From assembly GCA_964653855.1 (NCBI GenBank), contig CAZZFV010000020.1, positions 1 through 37,350 on the forward strand: a stretch of 37,350 nt of DNA, written 5' to 3'. Made by a program: the position numbers and the translations under genes. The stretch comes from RGIG3528 sp964653855 (GTDB lineage: Bacteria; Bacillota; Clostridia; Lachnospirales; Lachnospiraceae). The notes beneath the pieces are model-generated. The model searched no databases. It was given only the letters and a program-made list of their open reading frames with translations, and was not told where the DNA came from. Below, one piece after another: positions 1 to 8,685 of the stretch (the stretch's first letter is position 1; each line of letters starts with the position of its first letter).

Positions 1-1
1 T

Positions 2-901
2 TTGATTAAGTCGGACGGTTTTCCCACATACAATTTCGCAAATGTTGTCGATGACCATCTTATGGGAATCACGCACGTTGTACGCGGAAATGAGTATTTG
101 TCGTCGACACCCAAGTATACAAGACTTTACAATGCGTTCGGCTGGGAAGAGCCGGTTTATATCCATTGTCCTCTCATCACAAACGAGGAGCACCAAAAGC
201 TTTCGAAGCGCAGCGGTCATGCTTCGTTTGAGGATTTGATCGACCGGGGATTTTTGCCCGAGGCAGTCGTAAACTTTATGGCACTTCTCGGATGGAGTTC
301 GGGTACGGACAGGGAAATTTATTCGCTCCCCGAGCTTGTCGAGGTGTTTGATTATCACCATATCAACAAGTCGCCGTCCGTGTTTGACATTCAAAAGCTT
401 CGCTGGATGAACGGCGAATACATGAAGGAGCTTGACGACGAAAAGTATCTTTCGCTTGCCGTTCCTTATGTAAAGCAGGTTGTTCACAAGGATTACGATT
501 TAAATAAGATTGCGATGCTTGTAAAAACACGTATCGAAACATTCCTTGACATTGCGGAAAAGATAGACTTCTTTGACGAGCTTCCGGAGTACGACCCCGA
601 AATGTATGTTCACAAGAAGATGAAGACGACGTTTGAAAGCTCTTACGAAGTTTTAACGGATTTGCTTCCGCGCCTTGAAAAGTTAAACGACTACTCGATT
701 TCGGGAATCGAAAGTGTAATCATGGGATATATAGGCGAAAAGGGAATCAAGAACGGACAGGGACTTTGGCCGATTCGTACCGCTGTTTCGGGAAAGCAGA
801 TGACACCGGGCGGCGCATACGAAATAATGGAAATTATCGGTAAGGACGAGTCGATAAGAAGAGTTAAGAAGGGAATCGAACTCTTAAAGACAAAATTGTA
901 A
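2..901 (+). CDS. gltX: Glutamyl-tRNA synthetase, 3' part (5' end outside window)
   Basis: This class I aminoacyl-tRNA synthetase charges tRNA-Glu (or also tRNA-Gln in bacteria using the amidotransferase route) in the cytoplasm. Only the C-terminal 299 residues are present. The reading frame is open from base 2, and the family is usually near 480-490 residues, so the start lies upstream of the window. Visible hallmarks are the catalytic-domain stretch DDHLMGITHVVRG at about residues 18-29 of the fragment and the KMSKS-type ATP loop KLSKR at 66-70. The all-helical anticodon-binding domain follows. The gene ends with TAA just before a strong hairpin terminator. Identity is clear; glutamate versus dual specificity cannot be decided from this fragment. 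Confidence 0.93.
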   Translation: MIKSDGFPTYNFANVVDDHLMGITHVVRGNEYLSSTPKYTRLYNAFGWEEPVYIHCPLITNEEHQKLSKRSGHASFEDLIDRGFLPEAVVNFMALLGWSSGTDREIYSLPELVEVFDYHHINKSPSVFDIQKLRWMNGEYMKELDDEKYLSLAVPYVKQVVHKDYDLNKIAMLVKTRIETFLDIAEKIDFFDELPEYDPEMYVHKKMKTTFESSYEVLTDLLPRLEKLNDYSISGIESVIMGYIGEKGIKNGQGLWPIRTAVSGKQMTPGGAYEIMEIIGKDESIRRVKKGIELLKTKL

Positions 902-908
902 TTTTAAT

Positions 909-949
909 AACAGGCGGTGGATTTTCACCGCCTGTTGTGTTATTATTTC
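909..949 (+). terminator. Rho-independent terminator after gltX
   Basis: An 11-bp perfect stem (909-919 with 926-936, arms AACAGGCGGTG and CACCGCCTGTT) encloses a 6-nt loop. It is followed by a T-rich but interrupted tract. It lies 8 nt past the gltX stop and before the helicase gene, so it most likely ends the gltX transcript. Confidence 0.75.
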
Positions 950-971
950 TTTGCATGATCTTAAAATTCTT

Positions 972-2825
972 ATGGAAGACACAAATCAACTTATCGCAAT
1001 CAATCATATCACGGGGCCGGCAATAGTCATTGCGGGACCGGGATCCGGTAAAACACGCGTAATCACAAAAAGGACACTCAATTTAACAATGAATCATAAT
1101 GTGAACCCCGAAGAAATTCTTGTTGTCACATTTACAAGGGCGGCGGCAGCGGAAATGCGTGACCGCTATATTAAGCTGTGCCCGGAAACAGGGCTTGAGC
1201 ACGTTACTTTCGGGACTTTTCACAGCATTTTTTTCGGAATCCTGCGGAATGCGACGGGTCTTACGGCAGAGAACATTCTAAAGGAAAGAGATGCCGACTT
1301 TTTTATTTCGACTCTGATTGATAAGTATAACGTCGAAACATTTGACAGAGCCGAACTAATATTCAAATTAAAAGGGGAAATCGGACGTGTAAAAGCGGAC
1401 GGCGGAACTCGCGAAAACTATACGGCGCGTTCATGTAACACTTATGACTTCATTAACATATACAACGATTATACGGATATTTTAAATAAAAGGCGGCTTG
1501 TTGATTTTGAAGACATGATGATTAAAACGCATGATATTTTAAAATCCGATTTGAATGTGCTTAAAAAAATGCAAGACGCTTACCGGTTTATCATGGTTGA
1601 CGAATTCCAGGACATAAATCCCATGCAATACGAAATCATAAAAATGCTTTCCGCTGTTCACAGAAATCTCTTTATCGTAGGTGACGACGACCAGTCGATA
1701 TACGGCTTCAGAGGTGCGGAGCCGGGAATTATGTTAAAATTTCCCGAGGATTACCGCGACGCCGTAAAAATTGTCTTAAACACAAATTACCGTTCAAAAG
1801 GGAATATCGTTAAAGCGTCGGAGCGCCTTATAAAAAACAATAAAACAAGATTTCAAAAGGAAATAAAGCCGGTCAAAGAGCCGGGAGAAAAAGTTATGGT
1901 TACGCAATACGAGACAATCGACGATGAAATACAGGGAATTTTCGAAAAAATAAGCCGGTATGCCGCAGAAGGTATCCTGTATTCCCAAATGTGTGTTATT
2001 TTACGGACAAATGCGCTCAGCGCAAAATTCAGGGAAGGACTTAAAAATCGGGGAATTCCCGTGAAATATTTTGGAAGCGACAGCATATATGACCGCTTTC
2101 CCGCAAAAGACGTTATCACATATATACGTGTGGCGCTCGGAGAACGGAGCAGAAGTGATGTTTTAAGCATAATAAACAGGCCCGAAAGATATATTATGAG
2201 GGAAACCTTCACGGATGAGACGGTTGATTTTGAACATGTTTCAGAAAAATTGCAAAACGAAGGGACGATTTTTAAAAGATATCAAAAATTTTTAAAGGAC
2301 CTTGATTTCATAAAAAGAGGAACACCGCTCTCGGCGGTAACTTATATAAGGTACGGTGTTAAGTTTGACAGGTTTGCGGCGGAATATGCGAGAACGCACA
2401 AAATGAATCCGGCGGAAGCTTTGATGACACTTGAAGCCGTGGAAAAGGACGCAAAAAATTTTGATTCGTTTTCGGAATGGTTTTTTAATATCGAGCGTAA
2501 GAAAAACGCCGAAAATGCGGAAGAAGCTTTAAGGGATGCATATATCAAGGACACGGTGAATGTTATGACGATGCACGGTTCGAAGGGACTTGAATTTGAC
2601 GTCGTGTTTGTGCCGCACGCCAATATGGGAGTTACGCCGTACCGGGACGCGGTGACCGAGGCAGAAAAGGAAGAGGAACGAAGGATGTTTTATGTTGCCA
2701 TAACGCGCGCAAAAATGGCGCTTAATCTCTCTTATGTAAGAAAAATCGGAAAAAGAAGGGCGGAACCTTCCGGATATATAAAAGAGACGGGCGAATTAAA
2801 GGAGTCTTCGATAAAAAGGGTGTAA
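972..2825 (+). CDS. UvrD/PcrA/Rep-family superfamily 1A DNA helicase
   Basis: ATP-dependent 3'-5' DNA helicase of the UvrD/Rep/PcrA family, expected to act in DNA repair or replication restart. All superfamily 1 motifs are visible (numbering from the ATG at 972): Walker A GPGSGKT at 22-28, motif Ia TFTRAAAAEMR near 53, Walker B DEFQD at 210-214, motif III GDDDQSIYGFRGA at 237-249, motif IV NTNYRS, motif V MTMHGSKGLEFD near 532 and motif VI FYVAITRAK near 573. At 617 residues it is about 100 shorter than typical PcrA, so the accessory 2B region and C-tail are probably reduced. The start is uncertain: an in-frame TTG at 951 sits in the T-tract of the preceding terminator, and neither start has a clear Shine-Dalgarno sequence. 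A PcrA orthologue and a paralogous UvrD-like helicase are both possible. Confidence 0.9.
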   Translation: MEDTNQLIAINHITGPAIVIAGPGSGKTRVITKRTLNLTMNHNVNPEEILVVTFTRAAAAEMRDRYIKLCPETGLEHVTFGTFHSIFFGILRNATGLTAENILKERDADFFISTLIDKYNVETFDRAELIFKLKGEIGRVKADGGTRENYTARSCNTYDFINIYNDYTDILNKRRLVDFEDMMIKTHDILKSDLNVLKKMQDAYRFIMVDEFQDINPMQYEIIKMLSAVHRNLFIVGDDDQSIYGFRGAEPGIMLKFPEDYRDAVKIVLNTNYRSKGNIVKASERLIKNNKTRFQKEIKPVKEPGEKVMVTQYETIDDEIQGIFEKISRYAAEGILYSQMCVILRTNALSAKFREGLKNRGIPVKYFGSDSIYDRFPAKDVITYIRVALGERSRSDVLSIINRPERYIMRETFTDETVDFEHVSEKLQNEGTIFKRYQKFLKDLDFIKRGTPLSAVTYIRYGVKFDRFAAEYARTHKMNPAEALMTLEAVEKDAKNFDSFSEWFFNIERKKNAENAEEALRDAYIKDTVNVMTMHGSKGLEFDVVFVPHANMGVTPYRDAVTEAEKEEERRMFYVAITRAKMALNLSYVRKIGKRRAEPSGYIKETGELKESSIKRV

Positions 2826-2903
2826 TTTTATAAAATTTGTGTTAAAATTAAAAAAATATATTGCACGCGGAAACATAAGGCAAATGATGAGAGGGATTTA
2901 AAT

Positions 2904-3275
2904 ATGAAAACAATATTGATTGTCGACGATGACCAAATGAACCTTGACAGAAACAAGTTTATATTGCAGCAGGAAGGATTTAACGCGATCGCCGTTCACG
3001 GGGGAATCGAGTGCATTGCGGCTTTGTGCGAAGGAAATGTGGATCTCGTGCTTCTTGACATAGACATGCCCGAAATCAACGGAATTCAGACGCTTAAGGC
3101 AATTCGTGCGAGAAGCGAATTTAAGAATATTCCGGTTATTTTTCTCACTTCGATTGCCGACCTCGATCATGTCAAGGAGGCAAGCAGGCTGGGAGCGGTG
3201 GATTACGTTAAAAAACCTTTCCGCAAGCAGGATCTTGTAAATCGTGTAAATAAGGTGCTTGACGGGTTGAATTAA
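2904..3275 (+). CDS. Single-domain response regulator (CheY-like receiver, no output domain)
   Basis: A 123-residue protein that is nothing but a receiver domain. The acidic pocket is D8-D10 (VDDDQ), the phosphoacceptor is D52 in LLDIDMP, the switch threonine is T82 (FLTS) and the conserved lysine is K104 (VKKPF). A purine-rich AGAGGG site precedes the ATG. It has no DNA-binding or enzymatic output, so it should act by protein-protein contact or as a phosphate relay or sink. The gene lies 92 nt upstream of the giant hybrid kinase, with no terminator between them that I can see, and its QMNLD signature resembles those in the kinase's own receivers (VQMNLD, NEMNLD). The two are therefore probably co-transcribed partners. 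Partnership is inferred from context. Confidence 0.9.
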   Translation: MKTILIVDDDQMNLDRNKFILQQEGFNAIAVHGGIECIAALCEGNVDLVLLDIDMPEINGIQTLKAIRARSEFKNIPVIFLTSIADLDHVKEASRLGAVDYVKKPFRKQDLVNRVNKVLDGLN

Positions 3276-3298
3276 GTGATGTGAGATTTATATGCCTG

Positions 3299-3337
3299 TC
3301 ACCGTATGATTCCGGGCAAAAAAGGAATTTGCGGTGA
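3299..3337 (+). other. Hairpin in the receiver-kinase spacer
   Basis: TCACCG (3299-3304) pairs with CGGTGA (3332-3337), and inside it ATTCC (3309-3313) pairs with GGAAT (3324-3328). It lacks a T-tract, so it is not a terminator. It ends 30 nt before the preferred ATG of the kinase and could tune translation or mRNA stability of the downstream gene. No function is proven. Confidence 0.4.
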
Positions 3338-3367
3338 TTGCTGTTTAAAGCCATAAAAAGGTGTCTG

Positions 3368-6300
3368 ATGAAACGCAAAAATATCATTTTGTATATAATT
3401 ACATTATTGCTGACGGTTGCGTCCGTGACGCTTATCACGTTTATTTCGTTTAAGAATTTTTATAAGCTTGCGGAGGAAAGACAGGTCGAGCTTTGCGAGA
3501 ATGCGCTCGGCGAGGAAGCGGCAGAAATCAACGAATACTTGTCCGCTGCGGTAAACACCGTTTCCGCAAGCGGAGTTTTTGTGGATTCGATGATCGGACG
3601 AAATGCGGACATCGATGAAATAAAGGAAACTTTTTATGCCGTGTCCGAAAAATATATGAACGGCGAAGCAAACGGATTTACGGGAATTTATGGATGGGTT
3701 TCTGGGGCCTACCTTGACGGAACCGGATGGGATGTGCCTGCGGATTACGACGCAACGACACGCATTTGGTATACGGAAGCCGTAAAAGCAAACGGAAGCA
3801 TTACGACGACGGCACCTTATACGGATGCGGAAACGGGGAAAACGGTAATTACCGTTTGTCTTATGCTTTCCGACAAAAAAAGCGTGATTGCGACTGACAT
3901 AGATGTTGCCGAAATCCGTGAGGTTGTCGCAAACATCGGAAGCGGCGACGCAGGTTACGGCTTTGTCGTCAACAAAAAGGGCGATATGCTGGCTCACGGA
4001 GTAAAGGCGTATGAAGGCATAAATATTTATGCGGAAGGCGATGAAAAGCCTACCGACAAAATGATCGAAATAATAGAGTCGGTGTTTCAAAATACCGATT
4101 CGGCGGGCGGAGAATACTTTTTTACCGTCGATTACAAAGACCACAGGCTAATGGTTTTTTCGCATATCATACGCGACGACTGGTATGCGGGAATGGTGCT
4201 TGACTATGATTCGGTGTTCGAAAACGAAATGTCGGTGCTTTTTAAGAGTATACTTCTTTCGCTTATAACAGTGGGAATTGTGGCATATTTTTGCACGTCA
4301 AGCGTTATTTCGAGAAACCGGCTTATCGACGGAACGCGTGAATTAAAGGAAATTGCGGAAGAAGAAAAACGTGCAAGCGTCGAAAAGAGCAGGTTCCTTG
4401 CGAACATGTCGCACGAAATAAGGACACCGATAAATGCCGTGCTCGGTATGAACGAGATGGTGCTGCGTGAGTGCTCCGACAAAAACATTTTAAAATACGC
4501 AAACAATATTCAATCGGCGGGTAAATCGCTTCTTTCGATCGTAAACGATATCCTTGATTTTTCAAAGATTGAGGCCGGAGAAATGCCCATTTTTAAGGCA
4601 AATTTTAGGGCAATGACATTGCTCTCCGATTGCTGCAACGTGATCTCTCAAAAAGCGCGCGACAAGGGATTAAGACTCACTGTATACAATAACCGGATGA
4701 CGCCTGCGGAACTTAAAGGCGACGAAACAAGGCTAAGACAGATTTTTATAAATCTTTCGAACAATGCCATAAAGTATACGAGCGAAGGCGTCGTCACGAT
4801 AGAATTTGACTTTGCGAAAACGTCCGAAGGCATGGGAACGCTTATTTTCACGGTTTCGGACACAGGGATAGGAATTTCCGACACCGACAAGGAAAAGCTC
4901 TTTAAATCCTTTAAACGTCTTGACGAAAAGAAGAATAAGGGTGTTGAGGGCACAGGACTCGGACTTTCGATAGCAAAACAGCTGACCGAGCTTATGGGAG
5001 GCACAATTTCTTTTGAAAGCGTGTACACCGAAGGCTCAAGATTTTCCGTATCCATACCTACGGAAATAATTGACGATACGCCCATGGGCGCTTATTCGGA
5101 AAGCAAAACCGCGGACATCAAAAACATTACGTCATACAGCGAAAAATTCCGTGCGCCGGATGCCGAAATTTTGGTTGTTGACGACGTTCAAATGAACCTG
5201 GACGTGTTTAAGGGACTTTTAAAGAAGACATGTGTAAAGATCACATGCGCCTTAAACGGATACGACGCAATCGACCTTGCGCGCGTAAATCATTACGACA
5301 TAATTTTTCTTGACCATTTGATGCCGGACATTGACGGTATCGAGACGTTAAAGGAATTAAACGTAACCGAAGATTACATTAACAGAAACACTCCCGTTAT
5401 CGTTCTCACCGCAAATGCGGTTGCGGGCGCAAAAGAAGAATATCTGGCGGCGGGATTTTCGGATTATCTTGCAAAGCCTATTGTGGGCGGAGCTCTTGAA
5501 GATATGGTTTATAAGTATCTTCCGAAATCGAAAATCGAGTGGGTAAACGGGAAAGAAGCGGAAAAAGATAAGGTAAACGAAAGTGCCGTAATCGATGCAC
5601 GGGTAAACGCGGGAAATGTAAGTGAAACAACGGTAATTTCGGAAACGGTAAGTGAAAAAATTGCAAGTTCCGGAACGGTAAAAGAAACGATTGCCGACAA
5701 CATTGCGGTAACCGGCAGCGGGGGAAAAGTGATTTCCCAAACGGCAAGCAAAACGATTGCAGGCAGCGGGGCAAGCACGGGAACTGCAAGTGAAACAGAT
5801 TTAAGTCACGAAATTGCAAATAAAAACAGGTCAACCGAAACCCTAACCGAAAACCACCAAAATTTACCTCACAGATTTATTTCAAAACTTAAACACATCG
5901 TAAAGACACTGTTTGACACAGATAAAGACATAACTGTACTCGCGCAAAACATAGCGATCGTTTGCATGGTCGGCGGCGGAATCGTGCGTGCGCTCACGAC
6001 AAAGCTCATAAACGGAAACCTTACGTCGGTTATTGCGATACTCGGGTGCGTGGTAATAGGAATACTTTATCTTTATATTTCGTATAAGGATAAGCATACG
6101 ACCTTTTCATCGATATTTGCGCAGCTTGTGTGTCTCGACGTTTTGTTCCCGATGCTCTATTTCAACTGCGGCGGAATATATTCGGGCATGCCCATGTGGT
6201 TTGTGTTCGGACTCTTTATGCCGTGGGTCGTTTCAAGGGGAAAAGCATCCTATATGGTTTATTTTGTGACGCTTTTTACGGATGTTTCTTCTATAATAAT

Positions 6301-8116
6301 ATCGATACTTTATCCGGAAACGGTAAGTAATCCCCTGCACGGAAATCTGCTTGCGACGGATGTTACGGTCGGAATAATTACGCTTACGGTGTTTGTCGCC
6401 GTTTTCCTAAAAATTCAGGAACACGTTTTCGAAAGACAAAAGGGAAGCCTAAAAGACCGTACCGAAAGCCTCGATAAGACGTTGTCGGAGCTTGAAACCG
6501 TAAACAAAGAAAAAACGGAATTCCTTGCAAACATGTCTCACGAAATCCGCACTCCGATTCATGCGATACTCGGATACAGCAGGATGATAGAAGACGAAAG
6601 CAAGGAATCGAAGACGCTCGGCTACGCAGAAAACATAGAGCAGTCGGGAAGGAATCTTTTGTCCGTCGTAAGTGACATATTTGATTTTACGGAAGCGGAC
6701 AATACGGATTTTGAAGTGGAATTTAAGGAAGCGAAGACGATCCCCGGCATAATCGATATTTTGTCTTACGCAAGATACAACGCGGATAAAAAAGATCTGA
6801 CGCTTTCCGAATTTGTGGATCCCACGATTCCGAGCGCGATACTTGGGGATGCCGAGCGCTATGTGCGTGTTGCGATAAAGCTTGTTTCAAATGCCGTGAG
6901 ATATACCGCGAACGGGAAAATCGAAATTGTTTTTGTCTGGAAAAAAATCGAAGGAACGGACAAGGGCGAACTCATATTCTCCGTATCGGATACGGGTGTC
7001 GGAATGAAACCCGAAGAAGTGGACCTCTTAAAGCAAAACCAGCTTACGGGAAAAAGTGTTATGAGTATCGAGGGCGCGGGAATAGGACTTGCGTATGCCG
7101 CAAGGATATTAAAGAAAATGGGTTCCGAAATAAAGGTGGAGAGCCGTTACGGATGCGGAAGCAGATTCTGGTTTACGATAAGGCCTCACATAATCGACGA
7201 AACGCCGATCGGGGAAATAACAATCAAAAACGATCTCTACCGCATCAAAAAGTCGGAAACCGTAAAATATACAGCTGCGTCCGCACGTGTGCTTGTTGTT
7301 GACGACAACGAAATGAATCTCGATTTGATAGGAAGATTTTTGTCGGAAATAAAGGTGACGATCGAATATGCGGAGGACGGCGCGGAAGCGGTCGAACTTG
7401 TGCGTAAGAATCCCTACGATGTGATTTTGATGGACCACATGCTTCCCGTCATGGACGGAATTGAAGCCTTTAAGGTGATAAGAGACGAACACTTGTGCGA
7501 TAACACCCCGATAGTGATTGTTACCGCAAATGCGGTGGCGGGCGAAAAGAAAAAGTATCTCGACATGGGATTTGACGCATATCTTGCGAAACCCATCGAC
7601 AAAAAGGAACTTCTTTCGGTTGTAAAAGAGATGCTCCCGGAGAAAAAGATCACGGAAAGTGCCGTGAGTGACGGACAAAACGGAGAAACAAGAGAGGAAG
7701 TATTCACGGATTCCGACTCCGATAACGTATCTGACGAAGACACTTTGGTGCTTACCGCGGAGGACGAGGAATTTTTAAAGAAACTTGATTTCCTTGATAC
7801 CGAAACGGGACTCATGTATACAGGAAACGATATGGCATTCTTTAAGGCGATGCTTAAGTCTTATGCCAAAAATTCCCGTATTGCGGAAATTAAAGAAGCT
7901 TACTTAAACAAAAATTTTGATAATTACAGGACTTTTGTTCATGCCGTTAAGGGAACTTCGCTAACGATAGGCGCAATCAGGCTTTCGGAACACATGAAGC
8001 TAATGGAAGAAGCGGCGCGTGACGGAAAGACGGACGAGATTATCGCGCATCACGACGAATATATCAAAGAATACGAAGACCTGGTTGAAAAAATTTTAAA
8101 GGCAATCGGTGAATAA
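3368..8116 (+). CDS. Double hybrid sensor histidine kinase with C-terminal HPt domain
   Basis: A 1582-residue membrane sensor combining two full hybrid kinases. Order from the ATG at 3368: transmembrane helix (about 5-25); extracellular dCache-like sensor (about 30-285); second helix (about 290-312); HisKA with H349 in NMSHEIRTPINAV; ATPase with NNAIKYT, DTGIGI and GTGLGLS; receiver with D649; a Thr/Ser/Val-rich linker (about 720-850); about six transmembrane helices (855-1015); a second HisKA with H1058 in NMSHEIRTPIHAI; a second ATPase with SNAVRYT, DTGVGM and GAGIGL; a second receiver with D1356; and an HPt domain with H1525 in VHAVKGTS. All phospho-residues are present, so both halves look active. 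The ATG is preferred because AAAAGGTG precedes it; an in-frame TTG at 3338 is the alternative. A lone receiver gene lies upstream. The ligand is unknown. There is no frameshift and no internal gene boundary. Confidence 0.93.
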   Translation: MKRKNIILYIITLLLTVASVTLITFISFKNFYKLAEERQVELCENALGEEAAEINEYLSAAVNTVSASGVFVDSMIGRNADIDEIKETFYAVSEKYMNGEANGFTGIYGWVSGAYLDGTGWDVPADYDATTRIWYTEAVKANGSITTTAPYTDAETGKTVITVCLMLSDKKSVIATDIDVAEIREVVANIGSGDAGYGFVVNKKGDMLAHGVKAYEGINIYAEGDEKPTDKMIEIIESVFQNTDSAGGEYFFTVDYKDHRLMVFSHIIRDDWYAGMVLDYDSVFENEMSVLFKSILLSLITVGIVAYFCTSSVISRNRLIDGTRELKEIAEEEKRASVEKSRFLANMSHEIRTPINAVLGMNEMVLRECSDKNILKYANNIQSAGKSLLSIVNDILDFSKIEAGEMPIFKANFRAMTLLSDCCNVISQKARDKGLRLTVYNNRMTPAELKGDETRLRQIFINLSNNAIKYTSEGVVTIEFDFAKTSEGMGTLIFTVSDTGIGISDTDKEKLFKSFKRLDEKKNKGVEGTGLGLSIAKQLTELMGGTISFESVYTEGSRFSVSIPTEIIDDTPMGAYSESKTADIKNITSYSEKFRAPDAEILVVDDVQMNLDVFKGLLKKTCVKITCALNGYDAIDLARVNHYDIIFLDHLMPDIDGIETLKELNVTEDYINRNTPVIVLTANAVAGAKEEYLAAGFSDYLAKPIVGGALEDMVYKYLPKSKIEWVNGKEAEKDKVNESAVIDARVNAGNVSETTVISETVSEKIASSGTVKETIADNIAVTGSGGKVISQTASKTIAGSGASTGTASETDLSHEIANKNRSTETLTENHQNLPHRFISKLKHIVKTLFDTDKDITVLAQNIAIVCMVGGGIVRALTTKLINGNLTSVIAILGCVVIGILYLYISYKDKHTTFSSIFAQLVCLDVLFPMLYFNCGGIYSGMPMWFVFGLFMPWVVSRGKASYMVYFVTLFTDVSSIIISILYPETVSNPLHGNLLATDVTVGIITLTVFVAVFLKIQEHVFERQKGSLKDRTESLDKTLSELETVNKEKTEFLANMSHEIRTPIHAILGYSRMIEDESKESKTLGYAENIEQSGRNLLSVVSDIFDFTEADNTDFEVEFKEAKTIPGIIDILSYARYNADKKDLTLSEFVDPTIPSAILGDAERYVRVAIKLVSNAVRYTANGKIEIVFVWKKIEGTDKGELIFSVSDTGVGMKPEEVDLLKQNQLTGKSVMSIEGAGIGLAYAARILKKMGSEIKVESRYGCGSRFWFTIRPHIIDETPIGEITIKNDLYRIKKSETVKYTAASARVLVVDDNEMNLDLIGRFLSEIKVTIEYAEDGAEAVELVRKNPYDVILMDHMLPVMDGIEAFKVIRDEHLCDNTPIVIVTANAVAGEKKKYLDMGFDAYLAKPIDKKELLSVVKEMLPEKKITESAVSDGQNGETREEVFTDSDSDNVSDEDTLVLTAEDEEFLKKLDFLDTETGLMYTGNDMAFFKAMLKSYAKNSRIAEIKEAYLNKNFDNYRTFVHAVKGTSLTIGAIRLSEHMKLMEEAARDGKTDEIIAHHDEYIKEYEDLVEKILKAIGE

Positions 8117-8132
8117 GAAAAAATATTTTTTC

Positions 8133-8161
8133 TTGACAAATTATTTTGTGCCTACTATAAT
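8133..8161 (+). promoter_or_regulatory. Consensus sigma-A promoter of the str operon
   Basis: TTGACA at 8133-8138 and TATAAT at 8156-8161 are both perfect consensus hexamers with an optimal 17-bp spacer. The expected start point is about 8167-8169, roughly 95 nt upstream of the rpsL ATG. It lies 16 nt past the kinase stop codon. Confidence 0.9.
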
Positions 8162-8196
8162 AACCCGTGCGTGTGCCGAAAAGCGCACGGGTTTTT
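8162..8196 (+). terminator. Terminator of the kinase gene overlapping the str operon start point
   Basis: A 10-bp perfect stem (8162-8171, AACCCGTGCG, with 8184-8193, CGCACGGGTT) has a 12-nt loop, and its T-run spans 8192-8196. Transcripts arriving from the kinase gene can form the whole stem. Transcripts starting at about 8168 from the promoter at 8133-8161 would lack most of the left arm. Confidence 0.75.
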
Positions 8197-8262
8197 GCGT
8201 GTTAATTTAAATGTTATCACGGGCAGCCACCAATTGAAAAATTCAAACAGGAGGAAAAGTTA

Positions 8263-8685
8263 ATGCCTACATTTAACCAATTAGTAAGAAAAGGCAGACA
8301 GACTGTGGAGAAAAAGTCGACAGCACCCGCTCTTCTTAGGGGATTCAACTCTCTTAACAAAGAAGCCGTTGCAACACAATCTCCTCAGAAGCGCGGTGTT
8401 TGCACGGCAGTTCGTACGGCTACACCCAAAAAGCCCAACTCGGCTATGAGAAAGATCGCCAGAGTTCGTCTTTCGAACGGAATCGAAGTAACAAGCTATA
8501 TCCCGGGAGAAGGTCACAACCTTCAGGAGCACAGCGTTGTTCTTATTCGTGGCGGACGTGTTAAGGACCTTCCCGGTACACGTTACCACATCATCAGAGG
8601 AACACTCGATACCGCAGGTGTCGCAAAGAGACGTAAGGCTCGTTCCAAGTATGGAGCAAAGAGACCCAAGGACGCAAAGAAGTAA
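8263..8685 (+). CDS. rpsL: 30S ribosomal protein S12
   Basis: Decoding-centre protein of the small subunit and first gene of the str operon. It has 140 residues. Relative to E. coli S12 there is a 13-residue insertion near residues 25-40, the longer form normal for Firmicutes. The conserved TPKKPNSA loop (K56) and the GRVKDLP loop (K101) correspond to E. coli K43 and K88 counting the initiator Met. Both are lysine, so the usual streptomycin-resistance substitutions are absent. AGGAGGAAAAG precedes the ATG. A separate 180-nt spacer follows before rpsG. Confidence 0.98.
   Translation: MPTFNQLVRKGRQTVEKKSTAPALLRGFNSLNKEAVATQSPQKRGVCTAVRTATPKKPNSAMRKIARVRLSNGIEVTSYIPGEGHNLQEHSVVLIRGGRVKDLPGTRYHIIRGTLDTAGVAKRRKARSKYGAKRPKDAKK

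Noticed and set aside
3404..4144. Antisense open frame opposite the kinase sensor domain
   Set aside because: No recognisable protein pattern and the sense strand encodes a clear dCache-like domain; other shadow frames in this gene are the same effect.
5560..5880. Hidden gene boundary splitting the double kinase into two genes
   Set aside because: No stop codon, no ribosome binding site with a start codon and no promoter were found in the linker; the frame is continuous.
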